Counted from the first letter of the stretch, positions 1 to 9,928 are shown. The stretch is 64,000 nt of DNA from Plasmopara viticola (GCA_001695595.3 MBPM02000157.1:1-64000), one strand, 5' to 3'. Translations and numbers: made by a program. The notes: generated from the letters alone by a model not told the origin.

Positions 1-2
1 TT

Positions 3-337
3 TATTGTACATCGGATCGGAGATGCAAGGACATTATCGACCAAGTAGACACTGATTATTGCGATAAATTTTATGATCTAAACGTTTATGAATACAAATA
101 CAAAGGGTCAGATGAAACCATTCCAAAAATTGGTTTTATTAGTCAAGACTTGTATGCAGCTGGATACATAAAACTCTCAATGACACCAAATGAAAATTTG
201 AAGAAAGTGGGTGAAGATGACATTGAAGGATATCAGATGAACATCGATTATAGTAAAATTACAGCGATCAACTTCTGTATGATAAAAAATTACTCAATCG
301 TGTGAAGCAACTGGAGATGGAGCTGAAGCATAAATGA
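3..337 (+). pseudogene. PLV fibre/tail-type protein, C-terminal S74 chaperone domain (partial, frameshifted)
   Basis: The window opens inside this gene. The frame starting at base 3 begins with the SDRRxKD motif that marks the start of Peptidase_S74 intramolecular chaperone (endosialidase chaperone) domains. It continues through the IPKIGFISQDLY box to a stop at 303-305. In another frame the expected helical tail (KKLLNRVKQLEMELKHK) follows and stops at 335-337, so one indel lies at about 270-285, before a run of six A. In the family the S74 domain trimerises fibres or spikes and then cleaves itself off. Capsid and protease genes nearby make this the spike of a Polinton-like virus. The N-terminal fibre part lies outside the window. 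AT-rich like the neighbouring viral genes. The domain is a confident call; whether the break is real or a sequencing error is open. Confidence 0.7.
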
Positions 338-400
338 GTGAAGCTCAATAGATTTGTCAACAAAAAAACTTGATTTTTTTGCCGGCTGACGGACACCAAT

Positions 401-2175
401 CTACTCATATTCAACCACTTCACCGGTTAAACGATCAATAGACATAGAACGACCGTATACGACGAGAATTAGACAATTCATTCCTTGACTGCAAGTATTG
501 GTACCGGAGACAAGGATAGATTGAGGCACATCTGGATTCGTTAATCGAGAGCAGTCTGCGATTAGAACACGCTGACCAACATCCCATTTGTATGAATCAA
601 ATAATCCATTGCTAATTTCATGCGATAGAGCTCCATTAATAGCTCCGAGCTTCTTGACTTCGTCTTGGAATGATTCAAATGAGTAATCATGCGTTTTGTT
701 GAATACATTTTCATTGCCAACCATTACTTGGAAATTGCGAATGCTTGCTCCTGGCTGACAAGTCCATGGAGCACTGTCAAATGGGGATTGGAATTGTTCA
801 ATATTCGTTCGCTTACGAAATGACCACTGCTTGTTTCACTGAATGGAATCAGAGCAATGTATTTGATATTTTTTAAGCTTGAAGATAATTGAAAGCTAAA
901 CGGAGCGTTTTGCTGAGAGTTTTGTTGACCAGTGCCTGCTTTTGATTTGAAATACTGTGCGTAGCAATCGAGGTAATTGATTTTCTTAACAGGTTTAGCA
1001 ACAATTTGACTTTGATTCGCAATATCATAGAAAGGAATATATAGACGAGTCGTTGTAAATGGGAAGATTTGACCAGAAGTCGAGATCTGTGTAATGTTGT
1101 TAGACATAACACCAAAAGCAACTCGTAGGGACCCAGCTGCACCTGTTGTCAGTTTTCCTGCATTTGGATTACCAGTAGCTGCACTTGATACCATTACTGG
1201 AACCGTAGAGCAACCGTTTAGGGAGAGAGAGGATAAGCTCATTAAATCACCAGTTGCAGTTGTGATATCAACAAAGCCGGTATTGAACGTCATCGTTAAT
1301 TTGATTTGAGGGTTCGCAACAAGATCCAATTCTTTGAAGATGGGATGGAGGTCAACTAAACGAAGCTTTAACATATAATACCACGTACCAGCAACACCGC
1401 CAGCGGTAGTAACGCCAGCTACGTATCCACCAGTACCTTGTTGTTGAATTTTAGAAAGAATTGCGCCACTTCGCGTTGTCGGCCAACCAAGAGGGTTTGT
1501 TGCTGTGATCGTTGCTCCAGTGGCATCAGAGGTACCAATTTGTTGTGGATTCCAAATTAGACGCTGAATTAATCCGGTATTAAGAGCTGGAGTTGTTTCT
1601 GGAATTAAACCAGTAGCTACAGTCGTGGCAGCATTAACAGAATTATTTACAAAACCATCTCCTTGTGTTGAAGCGGCAGGATTGCTACTACTTTGTGGGA
1701 AATTCAGACTAACTACATCATCTGGAGCAAGATAGCAGTCTGCACCGTTCTTTAATAAATCATCATCACACCATTCAGTTTGAGCACGTAAATTGTTCCA
1801 ATAATTTTTATAGTCATTGCTCGTAATGACACTTTTACCGTTAATTTCAACCGCTAATTTATCTAAAATGTTCCATACACCAGCCTTTAATCCTACCGCA
1901 AAACGATTTAGAGTAGCATTAAGAGCAGAGGCAGACGTATTTTTAACCGTTACTACATAAGGAACGACTACATATGCATCTCGAAGACTGCCATAGCCAG
2001 TTGAGCCATTTAGTTGTGAAGTTGCATTAATAATGACAGTTCCCGATTGATACGAACCGTTGTTGTCATCAACGACGTTTACAACACGCTTGTCTTTGCT
2101 GACACTGACAACTGGATCCGGATTAGTTGTTGAATCGAATAAAAACGAATCTGCTAATTGGGTGCTATCACTCAT
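401..2175 (-). pseudogene. Polinton-like virus major capsid protein, split by a frameshift
   Basis: Two abutting minus-strand frames make one capsid gene. The first (2175 to 724, 483 codons) has an N-terminal jelly-roll-like half rich in Ser/Asn/Thr, with features usual in PLV/Polinton double-jelly-roll capsids (FAVGLKAG, AVEINGKSV, DDLL). The second (107 codons from the ATG at 724) carries the typical C-terminal end: an NVF..THDYSFESF block, NGALSHEISNGL, then VSGTNT and a final beta strand. Stop and next ATG overlap by one base (TAATG). The second frame stays open upstream of 724 and there encodes the capsid-like SPFDS..P segment, so the break lies at about 770-800 and the ATG at 724 is internal. 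Intact length would be near 590 residues, normal for the family. It would form the hexameric capsomers. Capsid identity is inferred from motif pattern, without a database search. Confidence 0.65.
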
Positions 2176-2235
2176 TATTAAAATTGAAGGTTAATGCCTG
2201 TTATATTATGATTAGCTATATATAAACATCAGATA
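2176..2235. promoter_or_regulatory. Divergent intergenic promoter, capsid / protease
   Basis: Sixty bases separate the capsid start codon (minus) from the protease start codon (plus). The spacer is AT-rich and holds a TATA-like run, tatatataaa, at about 2216-2225, close to the protease ATG. A shared promoter for both virion genes is the simplest reading; no transcript evidence is available. Confidence 0.35.
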
Positions 2236-2622
2236 ATGATTTTCAAATTAAATAAATTTGGTGAATCGACCGCTAATGAACTACAAGATCTCGCAAGTCA
2301 GCTGAATGTTCATATCGATAGTATATTAGATTTTAGAAGCATCAAAGCTCCATTAGGTAATGGAAGCTACATTGTGTTACTCCGATTAAAGTCAGGGGTT
2401 GGGCATTGGGTTTGCATGTGCAACAATGAATACTTCGATTCGATGGGTTTGGGACCTCCAAAAATTCTTGGTGCTATGAAATATAATGGCAAACAATATC
2501 AAGGGACCTATGATAGCTATTGCGGGCTGTGGAGTATGCTGTACCTTTATAGTAAACAACACAATCGACCTGATTTACTCAGAAATTTTTATGATTTAAA
2601 TACAGAAGTTTCATTATCTTAA
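2236..2622 (+). CDS. Adenain/Ulp1-like cysteine protease of a Polinton-like virus
   Basis: 128 residues, intact. The order and spacing of catalytic residues fit adenovirus-protease-like (C5/C48 clan CE) enzymes: His57 in GHWV, Asp68 in YFDSMG, Gln89 in NGKQYQG and Cys96 in YCGLWSMLYL, with seven residues from Gln to Cys as in adenain. In Polintons, PLVs and adenoviruses this enzyme cleaves capsid and core proteins during maturation. It lies divergent to the capsid gene and is followed within 10 bases by the next viral frame on the same strand, so it belongs to the morphogenesis module. It is short compared with adenain (about 200 residues) but in the range of minimal viral Ulp1-like proteases. 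Base composition is AT-rich like the rest of the viral block. Motif assignment is seen directly; viral role is inferred from neighbours. Confidence 0.75.
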   Translation: MIFKLNKFGESTANELQDLASQLNVHIDSILDFRSIKAPLGNGSYIVLLRLKSGVGHWVCMCNNEYFDSMGLGPPKILGAMKYNGKQYQGTYDSYCGLWSMLYLYSKQHNRPDLLRNFYDLNTEVSLS

Positions 2623-2631
2623 TATACCATC

Positions 2632-3021
2632 ATGAATAGAATCAGACGTTATAGAGGAACAGGAGTTGACGAGGCTACTCCAAAAGATAATAGAATCGAT
2701 TTGATAATGAAAGAATTGGAGTTTTTGCGCTCCGAACTAGCTCAAAAAAAAGTTGAATCATCCATTTCAAAATATTTCAAAGAGGAAATTTTCACAAAAG
2801 ATAGAGAAACCTTACTCAAAGATGGATTTGTTAGTAAAGGAGATTATCTGGAAATCCCATTAACACTACTAAATGCCAGATACAAACAATGGTGCATTGA
2901 TACTGGACATAATCGAATGTTGCGTAAAGCAATTGTTGAGAATATTCGAAATGATCAAATTGATGGAGTTGTGTTCAAATATTACGATGGATACGACAAA
3001 ATACGCGTTTTTCCTAGTTAG
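2632..3021 (+). CDS. Hypothetical PLV protein, N-terminal helical, C-terminal compact domain
   Basis: 129 residues, intact, starting nine bases after the protease stop. Residues about 20-50 are Lys/Glu/Leu-rich and probably helical. The C-terminal half (residues 75-129) has alternating hydrophobic positions and a YKQWC..TGHNR segment followed by a short beta-like end. That end loosely recalls the winged-helix tails of viral D5-type primase-helicases, but I do not claim homology. Its place directly behind the protease, on the same strand and with the same AT-rich composition, supports a real viral gene, possibly a minor virion or DNA-binding protein. Function not recognised. Confidence 0.5.
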   Translation: MNRIRRYRGTGVDEATPKDNRIDLIMKELEFLRSELAQKKVESSISKYFKEEIFTKDRETLLKDGFVSKGDYLEIPLTLLNARYKQWCIDTGHNRMLRKAIVENIRNDQIDGVVFKYYDGYDKIRVFPS

Positions 3022-3268
3022 TGTATTTATAGTTGATATTCTGACACTGATAAATACTTGCACTAATTAAATCAATTTCTTTACAGAGTTGTATTATGTC
3101 AGATGCTGAATGCTTTTCTATTCTCGAGTACTCATATATATCACTCGGTATTTCGGTATCTACCGGTTCATATACTTCGGCATCTTCAACATAACCAGTA
3201 TCATCGGTATCGGATAGATACGTAATATCCATGACTTTTGTGTCTATATAAATAAATATATTTTGCAT
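3014..3268 (-). CDS. Small acidic hypothetical protein in the viral block
   Basis: An 84-codon minus-strand frame, convergent with the gene before it and overlapping its last 8 bases. The product is acidic in the middle (a run of D/E/Y residues after MDITYLSD) with no recognisable domain. Translation could begin at the first ATG (3266-3268) or at the internal one 12 codons later. The AT-rich composition matches the viral block. It could be a chance frame; only the position and composition support it. Confidence 0.25.
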   Translation of the reverse strand: MQNIFIYIDTKVMDITYLSDTDDTGYVEDAEVYEPVDTEIPSDIYEYSRIEKHSASDIIQLCKEIDLISASIYQCQNINYKYTN

Positions 3269-3283
3269 CTACAGTTATTCAAT

Positions 3284-3321
3284 CACCCAGATGGGTGACG
3301 TCAAAAACCCAACTTTGGGTT
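3284..3321. other. Two adjacent short hairpins between the viral block and the CRN gene
   Basis: CACCCA-ga-TGGGTG at 3284-3297 and AACCCA-actt-TGGGTT at 3306-3321 are perfect 6-bp inverted repeats that share the CCCA/TGGG core. They lie where base composition switches from the AT-rich viral block to the GC-richer effector gene, 67 bases before its ATG. They could mark a junction or a protein-binding site; function unknown. Confidence 0.3.
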
Positions 3322-3387
3322 GCACATTTGATTGGCTGAAATATGGATAGAGAGAACATCCCTCCCTCGCAAAAAGCAATTGGAAAC

Positions 3388-5261
3388 ATGGTGAAGCTTG
3401 TGTGCGCGCTGGTAGGCGTGAAGGGAAACGCCTTCTCCGTGAAGATCGACGAGCGAGTTGGTGGACGAATTGAAGGACGCATCAGAAGAAGAAGCCGAAC
3501 AAGATCACGTGCGATCCAGATGAACTGCAGCTGTTCCTCGCCAAGAAGGGCGACAACACGTGGCTCGATTCAAGCACCGATGATGTGAAGAAGCTCAAGA
3601 AAGGGGAAAAGACTGCCCTAATCGAAGCGCTGACATACGAAGACAATGAACTTGATGGGGAGTTTGGCCTTGAGGAGGTTCTCGATGGGATGCCAGAACC
3701 GAAAACCAAGCAAATCCACGTGTTGGTGGTGCTTCCGAAGCAAGAACCAACGGCTGCTACTCCTCAGATATTCACATCGTATCGACCGCATGCAGAAGGA
3801 ATCAATTTACAGCTGCCTCATCTCTCACGTGAAGAATTGGTGGAGAAACTCTACTACGCGTTGACGAAGACCAACTTCGTTTTACTTTCAGCGCCTGCAG
3901 GATCAGGGAAGACTTCGCTGTTGACGTTGTTTGCTCGCCGACATCCTGAACTTCGCTACGTCCCCATTGCGTTTGATGATTCCAATGCAAATGCCGCGGA
4001 TCTTCTCGCCGGCCATGGTGTTGACGTTGTTCAGAAGACGTGTCGTATACCGGGTGATAAGATGTGCGTCTTTATGCTGGATGATTGTCAACGACAGTAC
4101 CACGATATTGCCTTCTGGACTGCTCTAATCAAGGGTTCGTCGTCATGGTTGCTGCCACACGTTCGGTTTGTCATCTCCGCGACTCATTTGCTCGAAACAG
4201 ACGCCCCTGAAAGCCCAATTGCGTTTGGTAGCATTCCGTGGAAGGTGACAAGAGACGATTTTCTGATCAGTGACGAGGAGGCGCATCAATTCTTCAATTT
4301 TGAGAACGGATTGCCGTCGCAATTGCGATTTCCCACGTTGGTGGAGGTCATCATACGTGAGTGCAATGGACACATTGGTTCCTTGCGTAGCTCTTGTGAT
4401 ATACTGTTTGAGCACTACTCGAAGGCCGTTGCTCCAGTTGAAGAAGACGTGTTCGTGTATTACCTGTCCGGCATCTTCGTCAATCAATTGACACGCTGTT
4501 TTGGAAGTGGGCATACAACACCTGCCAGTCGCAATCTTCAATTGTTTCTTATCAAGTGTCTGGTCCGCGATCCGACATGTGGTCCGTTGGGTATGCAATT
4601 GGACGAAGATGAAAAGCAATGCTTCACGCGGCTGATGAAAGCAGGGATTGTGAGGCAGGATGGCGACGGCTATGTGATGTTTGTATCTCCATTGGCTGAG
4701 AGATACTACAACAAGTGGCTGTTTCCAAATCGTGCAGACTGCAATCCAAAGTCGCTACAAGAGCTAATCCGAAAGGTGATCGGAAGTATGTCTGCATCTG
4801 TGCTCAGGCAGTCGGTGGTTTACACAGACAACTTCCCAAAGGAAGCTGCTTTTCAGCACCAATTTATGGCTGCTCTAGCGCTTCACACGCTCCAGACATG
4901 TTACATTTGTCCAGAGCTGTCAAGAGTTTTTCCAGATTCGCCTCGTCAGCTCGATCAGCGCATCAATGGTGAAATTGACTTCTATTTGAATGGAAGTCTT
5001 CGATGGGGAATCGAATTGCTCGTGAATGGTGACGGGATCGGTGAACACATGGCTCGATTTGCAGAAGATGGGAAGTATGCTGCACTCGCCGTGAAAGATT
5101 ACGCCGTCGTTGATCTCCGATGTAATCAGACCGGAAGAATCACAAATGTTATCCGCAAGCCAGAAAGGATCACAGTTTTTTTCAAGGTTGGAGATTTTTC
5201 GTCATGTCGCTGCATTTTTGGATTAGATGAGAACCCTGAGCCGATAATTTTGAAGCACTGA
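3388..5261 (+). pseudogene. Crinkler (CRN) family effector with NTPase and nuclease-like C-terminal domains, frameshifted header
   Basis: The start MVKLVCALVG at 3388 is the canonical CRN N-terminus. The ELQLFLAKK box is at about 3518-3544 and the HVLVVLP box ending the header at 3717-3737. The header changes frame twice, at about 3450-3465 and 3480-3500, so it is not translatable as it stands. From about 3510 one frame runs open to the stop at 5259-5261. That part has a P-loop (APAGSGKT, about 3889-3912), a Walker-B-like VFMLDD (about 4069-4086), and an end with GEID...GIELL (about 4969-5025) that fits a PD-(D/E)xK nuclease core. CRN proteins are secreted by oomycetes, enter host nuclei and often cause cell death; NTPase plus REase-like architecture is known in the family. 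It is GC-richer than the flanking viral genes. A probable pseudogene, or an intact gene with two sequencing errors. Confidence 0.8.
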
Positions 5262-5789
5262 GGAATTACTACCTAATGTTACAGAGTTGAACTTTTCTCT
5301 GATAGCCTGCCTAAATCGATAGTGTCGAGGTGGTAGCGATTTGCCTCAAACCCAGTGCTACTTCTTGAACAATGTATTATTTCCACAAAGCTCGTTGGGT
5401 TTGAATCACCTCTATGTCTAATAACCTGCTGAATCGCGACAAGGACTTGACCAATGTTACAGCTGACTCTCGAGAACATACAATCGATCGACAGCTGTGA
5501 TGGAGACAGTGAATCGAGGACGGTGGATCGACTGTGTTTGAGAAAACAGCTGTGGTTGAGGGTATATGAGAAACAGCTGTGGTTGAGGTCTGTTGATGAG
5601 ACTATCATACCTTGAGATGGCATACCCATGGATACGTATGTCATCCCCATGGATAAGAATGGAATACCTCGGGATGAGGAAACCATACCCAGGTATAAGA
5701 ATGGAATACCTTGGGATAGGGAAACCATACCCAGGACGATGAGAACAATGGAGATTTCAGACAAAAAAATAATAATTCGATTAATTCAA
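5262..5789. repeat. Spacer with short tandem repeats between CRN and ExoX-C-like gene
   Basis: No gene is recognised. A 42-bp unit beginning aagaatggaatacc occurs twice in tandem at about 5655-5738 (roughly 90% identical), preceded by a degenerate half unit. A 21-bp unit containing aacagctgtggttgagg occurs twice at about 5540-5590. A 161-codon minus-strand frame (5279-5764) is open here, but its protein is only a translation of these repeats plus low-complexity sequence, so it is not called as a gene. Confidence 0.6.
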
Positions 5790-6098
5790 TTATACACCAA
5801 ATTCGTTCAAGTTTTCTTTCAATGATGGACATTTATTCTTGATGTATTCATTTTTACACATCCAATTGAAATATTGGGTATCATTTTCAACAATCCACTT
5901 AACGGATTTATTCTTATGTTTGCCCCACCGCATGATATAGCTATCGTCTCCATCTTGGAACTTGCCTTGTAAAAACCGTTTGATATCAGAGTCTTCTGTT
6001 TGCTGGTTGTATAACCATCGACAGTATGACGCATCTTGCTCATAGACTTCCTCAAGAGCCTTTCCTTTGTATTTTCCAAACTCTAAAATAACAGACAT
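5790..6098 (-). CDS. Small protein with two ExoX-C-like GKYKGK repeats
   Basis: 102 residues, intact. It holds two copies of one motif: FGKYKGKALEEV..QDASYCRWL (residues about 7-30) and RWGKHKNKSVKWIVENDTQYFNWM (about 57-80). This pattern (G-K-[YH]-K-[GN]-K, then an acidic-aromatic D.[SQ]Y..W) matches the small domain found at the C-terminus of exonuclease-X-type proteins and as stand-alone copies in nucleocytoplasmic large DNA viruses and their relatives. It may bind DNA or a nuclease partner; no nuclease domain is fused here. AT-rich, with TATA-like sequence upstream (about 6124-6140). It extends the virus-like block to the far side of the CRN gene. Confidence 0.55.
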   Translation of the reverse strand: MSVILEFGKYKGKALEEVYEQDASYCRWLYNQQTEDSDIKRFLQGKFQDGDDSYIMRWGKHKNKSVKWIVENDTQYFNWMCKNEYIKNKCPSLKENLNEFGV

Positions 6099-6453
6099 GT
6101 TTATGTGTAGTGTATGGTGTATCCCTATATACTATATAGAAAGATAATTCAGGATAACAATTTAATTAATTCACGATTGAATGGTTATGCAAAATTAGAA
6201 TTTCTGACCGGGGGTACCCTTGATGCTTTTGAGTAAAACTAATGATACTCTCAGAGCGTCTGATAGGTTCGATTGAAGGCTCTGGGTGGTTTGTGTGCTT
6301 TAGTGTTTTCTACCCATCGATACCATAGGATGGGGCTTGTCAAAATTAGATTTTTTATTTTTTTTCTGTTTCTAATAGTGTAGGGATGGGGGCCAATGAG
6401 TGTGTATGGAGAGTGGTTAGGTTTGGGTGCAAATGTCGCTTTATGATCATATA
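6099..6453. other. Spacer between viral block and tRNA array; no gene seen
   Basis: AT-rich to about 6190, then mixed. The words caaaattagaatttctgacc (about 6190) and gtcaaaattagattttttat (about 6338) are partial repeats of each other 150 bp apart. No viral terminal inverted repeat could be identified because the left end of the element is outside the window. Confidence 0.4.
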
Positions 6454-6633
6454 CTGGCTTGTGTTAGTTCTATACATACCAGCTGTTGTTGCTGTAACGC
6501 ATAAGTGTTATTTCTCACGCGCACCGCAACTAATGTAGAGACATTATGATGCTAATAGACCCACTGCGCTCTTTGTTTGCGCTTGAAACTTGCGTGTATT
6601 ATTAGTTGTGTGTAAGCTACCTACGGTTGCCAC

Positions 6634-6705
6634 GCCCCTATAGCTCAGTGGTAGAGCACTCGCTTCGTAAGCGAAAGGTCGGTGGTTCGATCCCGCCTGG
6701 GGGCT
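6634..6705 (+). tRNA. tRNA-Thr (anticodon CGU), copy 1
   Basis: 72 nt without CCA. The acceptor stem GCCCCTA/TGGGGGC pairs fully apart from one G-T, with a T discriminator. D arm GCTC/GAGC; anticodon loop TTCGTAA gives CGU (Thr). T arm GGTGG/CCGCC around TTCGATC. Internal A and B boxes are intact. A short T-run (about 6713-6717) can serve as the Pol III terminator. Confidence 0.93.
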
Positions 6706-7261
6706 CTTCTTACTATTTTATACTGCTTCTTCACGTATATTTGGTCTGAGCAATTGAGTAAGCTATTCGCCGCTCATTGCATAATCTATTTGTCATGCAC
6801 TTGTCTTGTGGTGGTTTGTGGGGGGGCGCATACTGTTCGATTGGTGCGCACGGCGCCTTCACACACGGTATGACTGTCTGATGGAAGAAAAAAGCCTAAC
6901 GCCAGGGCTATGCAAGAAAGCTATTGCAATTGTGATTGCAGGGGGATTGTGGTTAGCATCGAAGACGTTAAAAAGGGGTGACAGCTCGTTTTCTCTGTGA
7001 TCTAAAAAGTCATCTCCTTCGCATGGTATCATTTTCTCAAACTTGTACGTATATACATCCTCGAACTTGACATGCCGACCGAAAAAAAGAATCAATGCAT
7101 CTAGCTGCTATTGGGCGGCCGCTTTCGAGTGTTTTTTTAGCGTACTACGCTTTGTGTCATGTGCTATACTTTAATGTGTCGCACGAGCGATTTACATGAC
7201 TATGGTGGTATGCATGAGTAAGGGTGGAAAAAGTTTGTAATCAGTATTAACAGCCAAAGAT

Positions 7262-7342
7262 GACAGCTTGGCCGAGTGGTTAAGGCGTTAGCCTGCTAAG
7301 TTAATGGGGTAACCCGCGTGAGTTCGAATCTCACAGCTGTCG
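7262..7342 (+). tRNA. tRNA-Ser (anticodon GCU), copy 1
   Basis: 81 nt, class II. Acceptor GACAGCT/AGCTGTC with G discriminator. Anticodon loop CTGCTAA gives GCU (Ser) in a TTAGC/GTTAA stem. The long variable arm has GGGG paired with CCC. T arm GTGAG/CTCAC around TTCGAAT. Confidence 0.93.
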
Positions 7343-7919
7343 CATTATTACAATTTATGTCAGTCAGCCAATGACCGTTTCATTTGCCTTCCAAACATTC
7401 AAGCTTTTTGCCCATCGAGTAGGTTTGCCCATCGGATGACATGCGCTTAATTCGAGACAAACCGAGATGCTCTTTATGAAAGTGAAGTGGGATCTGAGGT
7501 CCAAGCACGCGATTTGAAGCTTTTTTTATGCATCGCTCAATAGGATTATTTTGGTGATCAGCCGTACAAGTTAAAGCGGTACAGATAGTATTAACGCGGC
7601 CCTGTGCAAGGACTTTACGCATTAACGAGAAGTATTGCACTTTCATTTGGATTTGAAGCCATGACTCGGCTCGTTGTCATCTTTCATGTCAGCTCAATTA
7701 CAGTAGACATCGTTTGTTATCTAAATTAATTAGCGAGGTGAGGCTTGTGTTAGTTCTATACATACCAGCTGTTGTTGCTGTAACGCATAAGTGTTATTTC
7801 TTACGCGCACCGCAACTAATGTAGAGACATTATGATGCTAATAGACCCACTGCGCTCTTTGTTTGCGCTTGAAACTTGCGTGTATTATTAGTTGTGTGTA
7901 AGCTACCTACGGTTGCCAC

Positions 7920-7991
7920 GCCCCTATAGCTCAGTGGTAGAGCACTCGCTTCGTAAGCGAAAGGTCGGTGGTTCGATCCCGCCTGGGGGCT
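7920..7991 (+). tRNA. tRNA-Thr (anticodon CGU), copy 2
   Basis: Identical in sequence to the copy at 6634-6705; second array unit. Confidence 0.93.
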
Positions 7992-8556
7992 CTTCTTACC
8001 ATTTTATACTGCTTCTTCACGTATATTTGGTCAGAGCAATTGAGTAAGCTATTCGCCGCTCATTTCATAATCTATTTGTCATGCACTTGTCTTGTGGTGG
8101 TTTGTGGTGGGGCGCATACTGTTCGATTGGTGCGCACGGCGCCTTCACACACGGTATGACTGTCTGATGGAAGAAAAAAGCCTAACGCCAGGGCTATGCA
8201 AGTAAGCTATTGCAATTGTGATTGCAGGGGGATTGTGGTTAGCATCGAAGACGTTAAAAAGGGGTGACAGCTCGTTTTCTCTGTGATCTAAAAAGTCATC
8301 TCCTTCGCATGGTATCATTTTCTCAAACTTGTACGTATATACATCCTCGAACTTGACATGCCGACCGAAAAAAAAAAGAATCAATGCATCTAGCTGCTAT
8401 TGGGCGGCCGCTTTCGAGTGTTTTTTTAGCGTACTACGCTTTGTGTCATGTGCTATACTTTATTGTGTCGCACGAGTGATTTGCATGACTATGGTGGTAT
8501 GCATGAGTAAGGGTGGAAAAAGTTTGTAATCAGTGTATCAGTTAACAGCCAGGGAT

Positions 8557-8637
8557 GACAGCTTGGCCGAGTGGTTAAGGCGTTAGCCTGCTAAGTTAAT
8601 GGGGTAACCCGCGTGAGTTCGAATCTCACAGCTGTCG
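8557..8637 (+). tRNA. tRNA-Ser (anticodon GCU), copy 2
   Basis: Identical to the copy at 7262-7342. The upstream flank has an extra tatcagttaac compared with unit 1. Confidence 0.93.
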
Positions 8638-9214
8638 CATTATTACAATTTATGTCAGTCAGCCAATGACCGTTTCATTTGCCTTCCAAACATTCAAGCT
8701 TTTTGCCCATCGAGTAAGTTTGCCCATCGGATGACATGCGCTTAATTCGGGACAAACCGAGATGCTCTTTATGAAAGTGAAGTGGGATCTGAGGTCCAAG
8801 CACGCGATTTGAAGCTTTTTTTATGCATCGCTCAATAGGATTATTTTGGTGATCAGCCGTACAAGTTAAAGCGGTACAGATAGGATTAACGCGGCCCTGT
8901 GCAAGGACTTTACGCATTAACGAGAAGTATTGCACTTTCATTTGGATTTGAAGCCATGACTCGGCTCGTTGTCATCTTTCATGTCAGCTCAATTACAGTA
9001 GACATCGTTTGTTATCTAAATTAATTAGCGAGGTGAGGCTTGTGTTAGTTCTATACATACCAGCTGTTGTTGCTGTAACGCATAAGTGTTATTTCTCACG
9101 CGCACCGCAACTAATGTAGAGACATTATGATGCTAATAGACCCACTGCGCTCTTTGTTTGCGCTTGAAACTTGCGTGTATTATTAGTTGTGTGTAAGCTA
9201 CCTACGGTTGCCAC

Positions 9215-9285
9215 GCCCCTATAGCTCAGTGGTAGAGCACTCGCTTCGTAAGCGAAAGGTCGGTGGTTCGATCCCGCCTGGGGCT
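9215..9285 (+). tRNA. tRNA-Thr (anticodon CGU), copy 3, one base short in the acceptor stem
   Basis: Same as the other Thr copies except that the 3' acceptor strand has four G instead of five, giving 71 nt. This removes one acceptor pair and shifts the stem. It is either a damaged gene or a homopolymer sequencing error. Internal promoters are intact, so it may still be transcribed. Confidence 0.85.
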
Positions 9286-9847
9286 CTTCTTACTATTTTA
9301 TACTGCTTCTTCACGTATATTTGGTCAGAGCAATTGAGTAAGCTATTCGCCGCTCATTTCATAATCTATTTGTCATGCACTTGTCTTGTGGTGGTTTGTG
9401 GTGGGGCGCATACTGTTCGATTGGTGCGCACGGCGCCTTCACACACGGTATGACTGTCTGATGGAAGAAAAAAGCCTAACGCCAGGGCTATGCAAGTAAG
9501 CTATTGCAATTGTGATTGCAGGGGGATTGTGGTTAGCATCGAAGACGTTAAAAAGGGGTGACAGCTCGTTTTCTCTGTGATCTAAAAAGTCATCTCCTTC
9601 GCATGGTATCATTTTCTCAAACTTGTACGTATATACATCCTCGAACTTGACATGCCGACCGAAAAAAAGAATCAATGCATCTAGCTGCTATTGGGCGGCC
9701 GCTTTCGAGTGTTTTTTTAGCGTACTACGCTTTGTGTCATGTGCTATACTTTAATGTGTCGCACGAGTGATTTGCATGACTATGGTGGTATGCATGAGTA
9801 AGGGTGGAAAAAGTTTGTAATCAGTGTATCAGTTAACAGCCAGGGAT

Positions 9848-9928
9848 GACAGCTTGGCCGAGTGGTTAAGGCGTTAGCCTGCTAAGTTAATGGGGTAACC
9901 CGCGTGAGTTCGAATCTCACAGCTGTCG
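9848..9928 (+). tRNA. tRNA-Ser (anticodon GCU), copy 3
   Basis: Identical to the copy at 7262-7342; third array unit. Confidence 0.93.

Noticed and set aside
5279..5764. 161-codon minus-strand frame beside the CRN gene
   Set aside because: It translates short tandem repeats; no domain and no conservation argument.
6859..7095. The 78-codon frame of the array unit as a protein gene
   Set aside because: The near-identity of young units explains its persistence, and both old units have it broken.
9187..9453. An 88-codon plus-strand frame running through a tRNA-Thr gene
   Set aside because: It exists only because one G is missing from that tRNA copy, which fuses two chance frames.
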